Source: Ilyonectria destructans
Lineage: Eukaryota > Ascomycota > Sordariomycetes > Hypocreales > Nectriaceae
Direction of reading: 5' to 3'
NCBI GenBank assembly: GCA_020740775.1
Contig: JAHEWK010000005.1
Location: 1,426,001-1,490,000 of the forward strand
DNA length: 64,000 nucleotides
Made by a program: the position numbers and the translations under genes. The notes below the pieces were generated by a model, which was not told the DNA's origin, did not search any database, and saw only the letters and a program-made list of their open reading frames with translations. How positions within the stretch are numbered: position 1 is the first letter of the stretch; every line of letters starts with the position of its first letter. This document shows, piece by piece, positions 45,794 to 57,565 of this stretch.

Positions 45794-47497
45794 CTAATAT
45801 TCTAACTTATAAAATGGTTCATCCGTTTGCGCCTGTGAAACACTCTTCCTGCGGAAGATCTTGTTCGTTATTTGTCGGATGCTCATGCGTCGCGACTGAG
45901 GTCTTTCAACCTTCTCGGCCTTTTCGGCTTCATAATAAATAGTCTCCAATGGTGGTCGTCCTTCCTCACTCACTCGAGGTGCGACAAATCGTCTCACGAA
46001 CCCAGCGCTAGACGACATAGATCTCCGACGCCCTGGGATCTCCTGGATTGGGTGATCTCGGATATGGGGCACCGGGCTTGCTGTCGGCTGCGGCAGACTC
46101 GGTTGGGGGGTGGGTGATGAGAAACCACTCCGGACGGGAAAGGTTTGCGCTCGTGGCGGATACGCGTTGCTAGTCCGTCGTTGTAATGTTGCTGGTGGTG
46201 GGCGGGTATTTGCCATCGCTGGCCAACCTTCCTGTCGGAGGTTGATCCACGCTGCTGTCACCACCATTAGAAGCTTGATGTCTTCTGGAACAGCTTTGGT
46301 TAATCGGCCTTCAGCACTGGTAGCATTTGTTGCCGTCCAGTCCGGTGCGCCCATAGGGTCAACAGCTGTGGGTCGCGTCGGCGGGTATCGACCACTCGAA
46401 GTTGACATGGTATTGTAGGTATCGAAAACGTCCAGCGCATTCGACATCAGGGTGCCCATAATGGGATGTCTCCGAGTGTCCGGGTGTATCATGCTAAAAG
46501 TCCATTTGAACTCAGGCGGCACAGGACTTGATGGGGGCGACGCGTTGCTAGTGGCGGCTCGGAAAGTAGACGCGAGAGCTGGGGCAGCTTTCTTCACCCA
46601 GCGTGCCGTGCTAATTCGACCTCGCTCGTCGACACCAATAAATTCATAGGAGCCGTTGGCCATTAGGCTTGCCTCCCAGGTCGAGCCATCATCCATCACG
46701 ATCTCTGCGGCGTCTTCTCCCATGTGAGGGAGTGGGCCGACGACCGCAATGAGATCTCGTTGGTCCAAGCAATCCTCCACGTCAAGTGAGCCTGGGGATG
46801 CTGGTGTATCATAGTCCTCACTGCGAACGATGAGAAGGTCGTTGAGGCCCAAAACAGGCTTGGCGCAGAAGAGGCGAGGGCATCGTTTGGCTAGTCGCGG
46901 TACGATGGCAGATCCGACAACCAGGCTTGAGGGGAGAACGTCAAAGGCTGGAGTAGGTCGCTTGTCGGTGAGGTCCTGTAGCTGGAGTAGCAGCCGCGGG
47001 CGGACCTGCGATAGCCTGCGTTGCTTTGGTCGTAATCGAGGGGCGGGATGTGCGAGAATGAACTGAGTTGACTTCCGCGGGGCGCGCTTCCGCCTGGTCC
47101 TCTTCCTGGTTGAGGATGAACAGTCGCTGAGATCGCTCAGATCAGAGCAGGCTGCTGACGCTTCGTCCTCGCTCTGCGGGGACTCTACGAGTGGCAGGTC
47201 GTCATCGGTCTCGGGCTCGCGAAACCGGACTGAGAGCTCCCTCCGAGGCATGTAGTCAGAGGTTGGCCGTGGACGAGTGGTTCGGGGAGCTACGGGGGCG
47301 TGCTCATGGTAGGACACAGGTCGAGGAGTAGGGCCTGAAGGTGGAGGAGCCACGGCTGCGGTGGTTCTCGTTTCCGAGTCGGGGGGCTGACGGAGAGCGG
47401 ATCGAAGAAATGGCAAGCGTCGAGGCGGTTGCTGAAGAGATGGTCGCGTTGCCGAGTATTCGTGGCCGTGTAGGCTGGCACCGGAGTGAAGGAACAT
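45794..47497 (-). CDS. Conserved-looking fungal hypothetical protein, disordered with one folded core
   Basis: 567 aa from the ATG at 47497. The frame stays open for at least 43 codons upstream without another ATG, so an upstream exon is possible. Residues 1-130 are Pro/Arg/Ser-rich and then acidic (SEDEASAACSDLSDLSD), followed by a basic patch (KRTRRKRAPRK) that could be a nuclear signal. A folded-looking core runs from about 175 to 390: LLLQLQDLTDKRPTPAFDVLPSS (in part), DLLIVRSEDYDTPAS, AEIVMDDGSTWEASLMANG, FKWTFSMIHPDTRRHPIMG and an Ala/Trp helix LMVVTAAWINLRQE. The C-terminus is basic and Ser-rich, ending in RRMSIRQITNKIFRRK. I recognise no named domain. It resembles widespread Pezizomycotina orphan proteins, and a signalling or scaffold role is only a guess. 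Confidence 0.75.
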   Translation of the reverse strand: MFLHSGASLHGHEYSATRPSLQQPPRRLPFLRSALRQPPDSETRTTAAVAPPPSGPTPRPVSYHEHAPVAPRTTRPRPTSDYMPRRELSVRFREPETDDDLPLVESPQSEDEASAACSDLSDLSDCSSSTRKRTRRKRAPRKSTQFILAHPAPRLRPKQRRLSQVRPRLLLQLQDLTDKRPTPAFDVLPSSLVVGSAIVPRLAKRCPRLFCAKPVLGLNDLLIVRSEDYDTPASPGSLDVEDCLDQRDLIAVVGPLPHMGEDAAEIVMDDGSTWEASLMANGSYEFIGVDERGRISTARWVKKAAPALASTFRAATSNASPPSSPVPPEFKWTFSMIHPDTRRHPIMGTLMSNALDVFDTYNTMSTSSGRYPPTRPTAVDPMGAPDWTATNATSAEGRLTKAVPEDIKLLMVVTAAWINLRQEGWPAMANTRPPPATLQRRTSNAYPPRAQTFPVRSGFSSPTPQPSLPQPTASPVPHIRDHPIQEIPGRRRSMSSSAGFVRRFVAPRVSEEGRPPLETIYYEAEKAEKVERPQSRRMSIRQITNKIFRRKSVSQAQTDEPFYKLEY

Positions 47498-50400
47498 GGT
47501 GGCCGGGCCAGTCCTAGATCGATCCCATGCGGCAGGCGCGAAGAGGTCGTTATAACAGAGATGAGGAGGGTTGGCAGTTGAAGCGGGAGCCAGGACTAGG
47601 TCGGTTGGATAGTTCGATGTGTGCAAGGTAAGGTCAAGGTCAGGAGAGGTGAGGCAGCTACGAGATTGTATATGTGCGATGGCGGTAGCGGTAGAGAGCC
47701 GAGTAGTCGAGTCGAAAGCCGGTCAGACAACCGATCACGTCCAATCTGGCGGGCTGGCGAGCTGGCAGGCTGGGGGTATATGGTCTGACAGACCAGGATA
47801 TGTATGATGGGGTGGGACACAGGGTCGACCAGCAGGCACCAGATAATATCGTCGAGTTGTTGGGGGGGAGTGAAGACTAGCTGAGGCTGGGACGGTGAGA
47901 AGAACCAGGGATGGGTAAGGCGAGATGGGATAGCTTCCAGAGAGTGACCAGAGAGTGACCAGAGTGACCAGGCCAGGGAACGATTCAGGGAAGGGCTGAT
48001 GATGAACGGTCAAGGAAGAGGATGAGGAGAGGGAGTGCGTAGCAGGAGCAGGCTGTAGTAACAAGTACCCAAGAAACAAGGGAGGATGGAGGCGGAAATA
48101 GGGACGGCACGGTGCGACTGTGTGGGATGCGACTCGATCGCTGGTGAGTGATGCTGGGTCGCGTGGGAGGCTCGGGCATCCACACGGGGCGGGCCAAAAT
48201 AGCAGGGTTTTAGGGGCCAGGGCGCCAAGGCGTCAGGGGGGAGGTACGAGGGTGTGCGCCGTGAGGCGCGAAGGTACAAGTCCAGGGGAAGCTAAATGCG
48301 CTGGGGGGGCCCTAAGATGGACTGGATGGCCTGGAATGGACTGGAGTGGACAAAAGTCAGCCTCCGACAAAGCGGTCACTGGGAATTCTCGAGGCGCAGG
48401 AACATGGGTTAGGGGAAGAGGACGGCCGATGGATGATGGGCAGATCCAGGGGCAGCGGCCGTAAGGCACGGCCAAGCTGGGGTAGGTAGCGACGTATCGG
48501 CGCATCGCCGCATCGACGCATCGACGTAGCGATCCATATGGATCCCGTCTGCTGCGTCTCTGCCCTTGACCGCTCTCCCGTGCTCGCTCATCGCAGTGGC
48601 AGACGCATTCGAGGAGCTATGCCTCGACCCCTCGGCGCGCAATCAGCTAATGAGCTGACCAGACATGGGACAGGGAACATTGCCATTGATGCGGGCTTAC
48701 GTATTGGTGCGTGTGCAGCCGCTGTGCAGCCGCCGCTGTGTGTGAGACCGCGAGCTTTGGTGAGGGTTGATGGGTGAGAATGAGGCGGGCACAGAACACG
48801 GTCGTTAATTTGGCTGGCCTGTCCTGTCTGACCCAGCGCCATGGTAATTCGCTGATCTTGCCGCCGCCAAAGAGCACATAATAGTAAGCAACAGTCAGGT
48901 TGCAATGAAAAACACGGCCATGATGGGTGGCGGGATGGAGGGGTGGAGGCAGGAAAAGAGGCTGGAGGAGCTAGGCAAGAAAAAGACCAATACCGTGGAG
49001 AAGTCGAAGAGGCTGCGCGAAAGCCCCAAAATGAAGTGGTGGGTGTGGGTTGGGTGGGTGTGTGGATGTGTGGATGATGCTACAATGAGAGTTGTGTGAT
49101 GAGGCCGTCCCCTTTGGGATTGGGATGTGCCTGTGGTGCGTGCGCCCTACCTACTGCATTGTCCTACGTATTCGTACTCCGACCTCCAGGTTTATCAGTC
49201 AATGTCTCTGGCTTGCTTCTCCCTCTCCTGATGTCTGGCTTGATCTGAGGCCCTGATATGATACACTTGGCGTTGCCGATCGTTGTTTTCTTTTTCGTAT
49301 TTTAGCTCTCTCGTGATGTTTAATTGTGTCTGATTTCTTTTTCCCACCCCCTTTCCAGTCTCGAAACCCATCGAAGGCTACGACGTCGAGAGATTCATGG
49401 ATCCCAGTTTGTCGGGTTTCGGGAAGGGGATGCCCTGTAGTCCAGCGCTGTAGGCACTTCCAGGGCAGCACTAAGAACCCAAAATAGGAAAAGGGCATCC
49501 TTCCAAGGGGCCGGGCACCAGGAACCGGGCCCCGACTCAAGGCTTCCACTGACTGATCCACGGTCAACAAGATGGGACGATTCCTTCCCCGTCCAATCTG
49601 GATCCGAGGTACGTACCGGAGTGGATGGAAAGTCTCGCCGGAACCAACTGGAAGGGCTGTGCAATCCGTCGTGTTGGTGGCCGACGCCCTGTGCCGTAGT
49701 CCTGTGGGACGTGGCTGGCAGCGCGGAACGTGCCTGCTGGGCATCCAATCCGTCCCGAGTCCGCTAAAAGCAACCCGTGGATGTGCCCCATCTGCTAGAA
49801 AAGTCCTGAGAATGGGGGGTTGGTTAGCGGTTGGGCTCACGGGCCGGGGGTCGCATGGCCGCGGATCGTTTAGTTATTAGAGGTAGCGACGGAGCGAAGC
49901 CCCGAGGCCGAGAGCACGCGATCTGGGCCACACGGATCCGTGGAAAAGCGAAATGAGAGTCCGGCGTGGGCGAACGGCCTCCTGCGCTCCCGGATCCTCA
50001 GGCCCCCGGACCCTGTGACGTTCCATGAAATTTTCCAGAAATACTCTGGGCATTGAAGGCTGGGGCCTCCACAATCTCCACCGTGTCGGACCGCCGAGTT
50101 TACGACGTTCTTCTTCTGGTCCAGCACCGTTTGCCGGTTGCGGACGGAACGGAACGGGATGGTACGCCAACAGCGAGTCTTGTCTTGGTCTTGGGGGCTT
50201 CTAAAAGGCGGTAGGTATCCAACCACTCGATGACAAAGCATAAGAGTCCTGCAAGCTCTCACCGCGCGCCTGTGCCGTACTCTATGTACGCCGTAGTCGT
50301 TGGCGTGAGGTCATTCCTCGAACCATGGTGATCAAACATGTTGAACGACCGCGGGGCGCTAAACTCAACGTGAGCGGTCGGAATCCCCCACCACGGGACG

Positions 50401-52351
50401 CACGATTATCGACTTTACCAAACGAGCCAAGTCGGGGCACTTACCGCCTGCTTAAGGCATGTCCCGACAAGTTGACTGGCGGCGCGGCAAGCGGAAGTGC
50501 GAGCAGACAAGCGAGCGGGACGGCGGGACGCCGCCAGGACGCTTAAGAGACGCTTGGGGATGACGGACGTGTGAACGTGGTTGTGGGTTTGTGGATATGA
50601 ACATGGGGAGCGACATGGGTTGGAAGCACCTACATGGCCGCACATATGTGTATCATGCCAGCTCAGACCGCTTGTCCGCCCGGAGAGGACCGGCCAATTG
50701 CTTGATGCCATGACCGCCTCCATGCTTTAAACACTGACATACATACGGCCCGTCTTGTCTGTGTTGTCCCTACTGACCGCTGGGATCAGAGCGCCTTGGC
50801 CAATAGATGAGCCCAAACTTCAAAAGTGTTGAGCTCCGGGTGCTTTGTGTGAGCCGGCTCTCGAGACACGACTTTGTTACGGATGGTCGTTCTCGATAGG
50901 TAGATTGTCCGGGGTCCCGGACTCTCGTTATACGTTCCGTGGAATCTTCCGTGGAACCTGCAAAAACTGGCGGGGTTTCTGACGTCGTGCTGCCATGCCC
51001 GCCTTCTCCGCCGTTTCGCGTCTCGCCTATCCACATCGCATCGCTAAAAAATCGTAAAGTCTCTTCCTCTCGCGCGCGCGCCCTCCATCCGGGCATCCAC
51101 GGCCTTGGGCTATCAAAATCTGCCTCTGAAACTTTCCTCTTGTGGGCTTTTCCAACCAATGGTTGAAATTCCAGCCCTTCCGGCACCGTCCATGTGGGTT
51201 CAGAGCCCCGAATCAAGTACCGCGGGCAAGTGCCTGCATCTGCCGGATGTTAGTTATTCTAGGCCACTTGGGTCACTTGTCAAGAGCCGCAACGTAGATC
51301 TCTAGCCTCGGGGTTCTTCATTTGCCGGTCCCCGCCTCCCAGTCGGCGTCTTTTCAATCCCGCGGCTTAACTTAGCTGTGGGAGTTGTGGCAAGTCATGG
51401 TCAGTGGCGCACCTGACACACTCCAGCTCGCACCTAGTTCTTCCGAGCTTCCCGGATGTCGCATCAGAGACTACACGAAGATCACTCGAACAGAAAAGCT
51501 TCACTCCATCCCATCCTTGGTCATCTGCTCCGTCAGCCCTGTCTCGATAACATGCAGCCCCCACGGGCATCCGGTCAGCCCGTTTAGGCCGGCTTACTCA
51601 CATGAAAGTTTCCAACCTGGTGGATGGAGTTGCACTTCGTCATAGGCACGTGGACCTATTCATCACGGGACAGGACGCCATGAAATATTTCAACCACAAA
51701 CGGACATTCAAAGTGGCATCGGGTTGCAACAAGTGCCACCTTCAAGGATGTCTAAGTTCTCATTCAAGTGCACGGCAGTCAGACCCTTGTAACAGATGGT
51801 GATTCAAGGTTGCACTGCATTCTCGCCTCAAACTCGAATAGTTTCGAAAGTGAGCGCGCCAAGGAAACAAAAGGAAATACTATAGGGTTGCGCGGAGAAA
51901 CTGCAAGTGAATAACTTATACCCTGGCATCGATTTTATTCGGAACCCTGGATTACCAAATGCGTCTCTCACATGTCAGTCTAGAGTGCATGTCGTCAATC
52001 TTGACATGTAGTCCCGCTACAGCTTCATGGGGGGTTGTCCCTGTGCGGGAGTGCTTAGTCACCATCTCCGTCCAACGGCCCGAGCCAGCCCACCTCCGGC
52101 CTCGAAATCTCCAATTATCCGAGCCAGCTTCGGCGTGAATATCACGACTTCATACGTACGTTGCTTGGGGGCTCTGTAAAGGCGCCACAGATCCCTCCCA
52201 CCACTCAATCAACCTGCCCCTACTCACGTCAGGCCAATCCGGTCTGGCGCAGACTCCGACGGCTTGAGACCGCTCAGCCTGTCCTGTTCGACCATGCGCC
52301 CAGTCAATATACATCCATCTTGAATCCTCGTCTGCGACGGCCGCCGCCAAC
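47498..52351. other. 4.85 kb divergent intergenic region without a supported gene
   Basis: It lies between two divergent genes. Content: 11-bp tandem AGAGTGACCAG repeats (47941-47972), a TGGACTGGA-rich stretch (48310-48352), CGCATCGACG repeats (about 48491-48522), TGGGTGTGTGGATGTG runs (49038-49078) and two related 20-bp segments at 50018-50037 and 50932-50951. Many ORFs of 60-210 codons overlap in several frames, with Arg/Pro/Ser-rich shadow composition and no motifs. It could hold long leaders, a non-coding RNA or degraded repeats. Confidence 0.5.
47941..47972. repeat. 11-bp tandem repeat AGAGTGACCAG
   Basis: Units at 47941-47951 and 47952-47962, then a partial unit (AGTGACCAGG). It lies about 450 bp upstream of the orphan protein's start codon. 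No function is evident. Confidence 0.8.
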
Positions 52352-53623
52352 ATGCGTCGCTCAATGTTCATCGCCGCAGAAAACTCGCGGCACCGAATTG
52401 CCGCGATCGCACTCTACCGTGCTCTCCTCAAAACCGGCAAGAAGATTGCGATTCCTCAAAACCTGCAGCCTTCGGGTCCAGTCCATCCCATCGTTCATCT
52501 GATCAGGAAACGGGTCCGCAAGAACAAAAGCTATACCAGTCTTCGGCTTCTATACGCCGCAATGACCGCTGGTTACAGGGTACGGCCCGCCATTGAGCAC
52601 CTTCCAGACTCTTGCTGACTTTGATCACCTCAGTTTCTCACGATGTTCACGAAAGCCCAAAATCCCAACTCCTCTGAATACACCATGATTATCGACCACT
52701 TGCGCAAACGCGCAGAAGAAGCCGCACTATCTCGCTCAAAGCTCCCACCCCGGAAGAAACACAAGGCTTGGGAAAAGAGCCCTCCACTTCTCACCAAGAT
52801 CTCCAAACCCAACGAGCCCCCGAAGTATATATCAACAGTCCGGCCACGGCCCAAGTCGGCGTTCAACGGTGAGAGGAAAGTACCCGTCTTTACGGGCACA
52901 TCCGAAGGCCTACCATTCCTCCGAACCCAAAAGCCCCAACCGCGCCTCCTAGCCAAGAGCATAGATAAAAAGCAACAAGTACTCCTAGGGAAGATCTACA
53001 GTATCGTCGACATCGACGAAAAGCACATGCCAGCTGCGGAACAAGAAGACAATTGGGACAGGTTGATGCGAAAGGAATTGAGAGCAGCGGGGCTGAAGGA
53101 AGAGGGATCCCCAGAAGGTCCATTTAGCACATACCAACGGAGTCAGGCTTTGGCGAAGCTTTGGTATGTGGCCCAGATCGACACGACGTGGAATGACTGG
53201 ATCGCGCGTGGACGTGCATTAAGCCAGATTGTCGAAGACGAGAAAACCCTAGCAGGGAGGGAGAAACGAACTGCGGAAGGAACGCAGGAGGGTATTGAAA
53301 CCGTCCAAAGCGGCGGTGGCGTACCCGATCCGATCGCAGCAAAGATGATTGGGGATAAGCTTAACGCCCAAGCACCAATCCCCGTGACAGACCCGTTTCT
53401 GGGACCCAGCTGGCAGGCAGTGGTGAAACGCGACGAAAATCGACTTCTGGCACGCAGTGCTCGTGATCCCAGGGCAAAGACTGAACCTGGCAGCGAGGCA
53501 AGGCAAAGGAGAGGCAATGCCCAGACAAACGACTCAAAGCACAACCTATCCAACGACGACCTCGATCTCGACTCGGTGATGGATGCCTTCGAAGCTCTCA
53601 CGTTGAAGAGAAAAGTCTTTTAG
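52352..53623 (+). CDS. LYR-motif (complex 1 LYR-like) protein, probably mitochondrial
   Basis: 405 aa, exons 52352-52579 and 52634-53623, with a 54 bp intron (GTACGG...CTCAG) in phase 0. The N-terminus has an LYR tripeptide at residues 21-23 (RIAAIALYRALLKTG), a proline-containing linker and then PIVHLIRKRVRKNKSYTS with basic residues, as in LYR-fold proteins that bind acyl-carrier protein and help Fe-S or respiratory assembly. The long C-terminal part (about 100-405) contains EDNWDRLMRKELRAAGL, WYVAQIDTTWNDWI and an acidic end (LSNDDLDLDSVMDAF). It is much longer than canonical LYRM proteins of about 100 aa. The extension is the type I recall for fungal LYR proteins, but I cannot assign its partner. 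The gene converges on the kinase gene, with 271 bp between the stops. Confidence 0.82.
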
Positions 53624-53894
53624 ACACTGTACCAAGTATTGTATTAACATATACCCAAATCATCGCGGATGGAGTTGGTTACGAATAAATAGTTCACGGG
53701 ACAATGATATAAACTGGGCACGGTGACCCCTGGTATTCATGCTTTTCTTTTTGGCCACTGGCGCTATGCAAAAAATACAAATGGTATATCCAAATCCTCC
53801 AAACTCAGCATAGACCAAAAATACATCTTATCGTATTATCATTCAGACGAGGCATATGAATCGGACAGCCTCTCCATGGCTCAATTTGATTCCA

Positions 53895-56275
53895 TCAACT
53901 CTGCATCACTGCAACCCGCTGACTGGACTGGTTCGACTGGTGTGACTGATGGGACTGGTGCGATCTGTTAGAAAGGGCCCGGGGTCTCACCATCACTCGC
54001 GGATCTTTGACCTTCTTGCCGTCGTTGGCCACCTCTGCCCAGCTCTTCAAGAATGGGAGTGCGGGCACTCGTCTCGAGTCTCCATTTTCGCTGACGAGAT
54101 CCGATCTGAGCGTCCTTGGCGAAGACATGGCGGATAGGGGCATCGACAGGGTGGGGCTACTCGGTTCAGACGGTAGAGAAGCTTGTTCAGGTGTAGATAC
54201 CTGTTCAGTTCGCGGGGCAGGCCTCTCCGCAAGTTGGCCCCACTGCGGCAGCTTGCTCTCGTCCAAGGGAATCGAGTTGCGGCCTACTACCGGGCTGTTC
54301 TGGGCGGGAGTCGGTATTGTCTCGAAGCTCTGGCGGGAGAAGATTGACGATGCCATGCTGCTGTCGGTCAAGCTCTGGTCACGGTTGAGGTTAGGTGTCT
54401 CACTCCGGCCGGGAGTCACGGGCAAGGGGAGTTTGGAGCCCGAACCGCGAGAACGGAGTTGGTAACCAACGAGGTTGGAGAAGCTCGGGGAGCGGGAGCT
54501 TGGTCTGTCGATCGGTCCACGGGGGGTCGTGGCATCGCTGAGGGGTCGCGGGGCGAATATTTGTGGCTGTGCCAACGGTGATCGTGCATCAATTGAAAAT
54601 CGGTGAACCGAACGGGACGACGGGTGAAGAGGCGGTCTCGAGGCTGGTGTAGTGGGTGTCGACCGTGTCTTCGATAGCCCGAGACCAGTGGTCGATAGGG
54701 GAGACCCAGTACCGCCGCTCCGGTTCGCTCTCGGCAGGGGCCGGGCCGGGCCGCGTCCAGAGCTTTTCTTGTGGTCCGCATTTTCGGACTCGAGCTTCCG
54801 ACACTTCTCCTCAGCTTCCTTCAGCTTGGCTTGCAGCACCGAGATGGTGTGCTCGTGCGCCTTCCGCTCATGCTCGAGACGTAGCTCGTATGTCTTGTCT
54901 CTCCCCTCCAATTCATCGATTCTCTTCTTTTGACGTTCATTCTCCTGCCGAAGGCTGTCCAATGCCGTGAATTTCCTATCCCACTTGTTTTCGACCCAGG
55001 ATATCGGTCGCTTGCAGCACTCGCCATGATAAATCTGGTGTATACCGCCAAGCATTGATAGCTTGTCGTCAATCTTGTCTACCGGAAGCCGGCTCCGTGG
55101 ATTTGATGTGATCATTTTAGAAATCAAGCTGACGACTGGTCGAGGCCGTACCGTCTCCTGGCCTTCAAAGGTAAACATAAAAGGGGGTGTCACCAGGGCA
55201 TGAGACGTCAATTTTTCGAGATGTGCTTTCAACTTGTCCTCGCGGTTGCGTAATTGTTCTTCCCGAGTCTGCCTGGACAGGTATTTCAGTGCCTCGTCAA
55301 ACTCGGCCAGGCGAACATTATAAAGCACAGTAGCTATGTTTAGAAACACGAGGCCGAGGGAGTAGACATCCGAAAGCTGCATGCTGGAGCCGTAGTCGGC
55401 GTAGAGCTCTGGAGCCCGCCACCTTTCTGTTCCTGGTAGCCCCTCGGTCGTGGTCTGGTCCTGTCCGCTAACATCTCGCGAGATGCCGAAATCGGCCAGG
55501 TAGACGCGGTCGGCTTTCAGGAGGATATTGGAGGGTTTGATGTCGAGGTGGCGGACGTCGTTGGAGTGGCAGTGGGCCATGGCACGGGAGACACAACCGA
55601 TGACATTGCGGAGGAATTCAAGGGGACACTTGGTGTGACAGTCAAGTCCCTGGTGCTCGGTGTTCGGTTCTATAGCACTCAAATCCTTAAGGTCGAGGGC
55701 ATTGAGTCGCTCGATGATGTCCTCGCGATCCCCATCGCCTAGGCGCAGGGACTCGAGATCCTCCAGCAGAATGCTCAAGTTGCAGACGGCAGCGGGCCAG
55801 ATGAGGAGGCACAGCTCGTGGGGGCGGGGCGCATAGGTTGCGACGAGCTTGACCACATGGCGATGGTCGAGCTTATTCATGGTCAAGCTCTCCTGGCGCA
55901 AGTCCTCAATGGTAAAGCCGCGACGGCGGGTGATGCGCTTGCGGGCGAGGCGCACGGAGCCGTACGTGACTTCCTCGACGCGGCCGAAAGCGCCATATCC
56001 GAGGTCGTCGAGCTTGACAAGTTTGCCATCGAATCGCTTGGCCTCGGGGCCGCTGAACAGGGGTTTGTTTCTGTGATGTTCTCGTGGTTAGAGACTTGGT
56101 CTTCGAATCGGGAATTCAGAGGCGCAGCATACATGCTCGGCCAATTGTCATCATTGTCCCAGGCATTGATGGTCCGTTGCTCGTCGAGCTCGCGCTCAAT
56201 CTCCCAGAAGCGGTTGTAGGAATGGGTCGGGTCTGCTTGCCCGACTCTAGTCCATCCTCGGACCCAGTCGCCCAT
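53895..56275 (-). CDS. Fungal protein kinase with C-terminal coiled coil
   Basis: 772 aa, exons 56133-56275 and 53895-56070, with a 62 bp intron (GTATGC...CACAG, branch CTAAC). The kinase domain begins around residue 65. Glycine loop GYGAFGRV (72-79), Lys92 in RLARKRI, catalytic loop HLDIKPSN (Asp225; HLD replaces HRD), DFG at 242-244 and an activation segment GTERWRAPELYAD. All catalytic residues are present, so I expect activity. A long insert (LLEDLESLRLGDGDREDIIERLNALDLKDLS) sits before the catalytic loop. After the kinase comes a coiled coil at about 405-490 (DSLRQENERQKKRIDELEG...), then a Ser/Pro/Arg-rich tail with many SP/TP sites. This architecture is common in filamentous fungi, without a known pathway. 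ATG 56275 is the first in frame. Confidence 0.9.
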
Positions 56276-56850
56276 AGCTTGTCGCAAAAGCCTCGAGGGC
56301 CGGCAGGGGTGGATTGAGCGAGGATGGCGATCCGGGGAAGTGTGCGATAGAATATGACAGGCGGGCAGGAGGAGCTGGCGGCGGGGGAGGCTCAAGAACA
56401 AGGATCAAGCAAAGGCCAGAGCCATGGCTCAGCGGGGGCGGTTAAACTCAGCAGCGTCGAGAAGAGGGCGACGGCGACGCGAGGAGGAGATGGGCGGGAG
56501 GTTCGGGAGAGGAGGCGTCGCGCTGGTGGGAGTTGTGTGAAAGATGAAGGATGGCGGAGGGCGAGTCGCAGCGAGGACGTCGTCGGAGAATGAGAATGGG
56601 CCACTAACTGCTCAGGTTCCACCACTACGCCAACCCATGTTGTATTTTTTTATTATTTTGCGCGGGCCATTTCCGACACAACTAGTAAAGAAGATGCACA
56701 GTACGACATGCTCCATGCAGGGTGGCACAAGTGCACAGCCTTCCATGCGCCGAGTCCCGATGTTCCACTGAGGCTGAGCCATGCAGCAGAAGCGCACCAG
56801 AAGCGCACTGGCAGAAGTGCTCGATTGGATTGGAATTACTGACAGCGCGC

Positions 56851-56883
56851 ACAGTGGTCGGACAGTGGTCGGATAGTGGTCGG
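56851..56883. repeat. 11-bp tandem repeat ACAGTGGTCGG, three units
   Basis: Units at 56851-56861, 56862-56872 and 56873-56883 (the third begins AT). A GGTCGG core repeated every 11 bp, about one helical turn, would put protein sites on one DNA face; binding is inference. Confidence 0.8.
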
Positions 56884-57474
56884 ACGGCGACGGCTAGTGG
56901 GGTCAAGGTACCTACCTGGCCCACCCATCTTCTGCTTCCCCGCCTCAACCGGTGGCCTATTGTAGCGAAGATGCGCAACAAGCGTCTGGACCGTTGCACA
57001 CATCGTCGCCACTATCAAGCAAGCTGGTTGATCCAGGCCGTCCATGAGGTTTTTGCACTACTGCCGCTGTGTAGTCCAGCGCAGTACAGTGCCCCGGAAC
57101 CGGCGGGATCGGGTGCTCCAAGGTAGATAAGTTGAGCCACTAATTATCACCGTGTTTTAGAGTCGGGTAAGCTGGGGTGGATGTTGTGGAAGAGGCTGCA
57201 GTTTGAGGTTCTCCACACAAGAAAAACGATGTAATTGCACGCTAACAAGGCAACGGTAACATCTCATGCCCTGCAGTCTCACATGGAAGTCAAAAATGTC
57301 ACTTTCCGCGCTCGATTCGTCCATTTAGGGTTGTCTCAGTTCACTCCCGGGTAAGCACACTGTCGCGATGGTGGGATTAGTCCCACGCACAGGGCTGCCA
57401 GTGCACTGGAGAACATCGTAAGCCACTAAGCCAAACCGAGCTTTAAACTTCCAGCGGGCGCCAAGACCTCTCGT

Positions 57475-57565
57475 TGTCTCCATCTTCGCCTTCTCCATCC
57501 TCATTTCCAACTTCATCTCCGTCCCCATCTCCGTCCCGGTCTCCGTTCCCGTCCCCGTTACCGGC
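57475..57565. repeat. Degenerate hexamer repeat (CCGTCT/CCGTTC-type)
   Basis: A pyrimidine-rich array of about 90 bp built from imperfect copies of TCCRTCTCCGTCCC. Read on the minus strand it gives a GDGD-type peptide in a short frame, which I take as an artefact of the repeat. Confidence 0.7.

Noticed and set aside
49199..49840. 213-codon minus-strand frame in the long intergenic region
   Set aside because: Arg/Pro/Ser-rich with overlapping frames on both strands and no motif; probably chance in GC-rich DNA.
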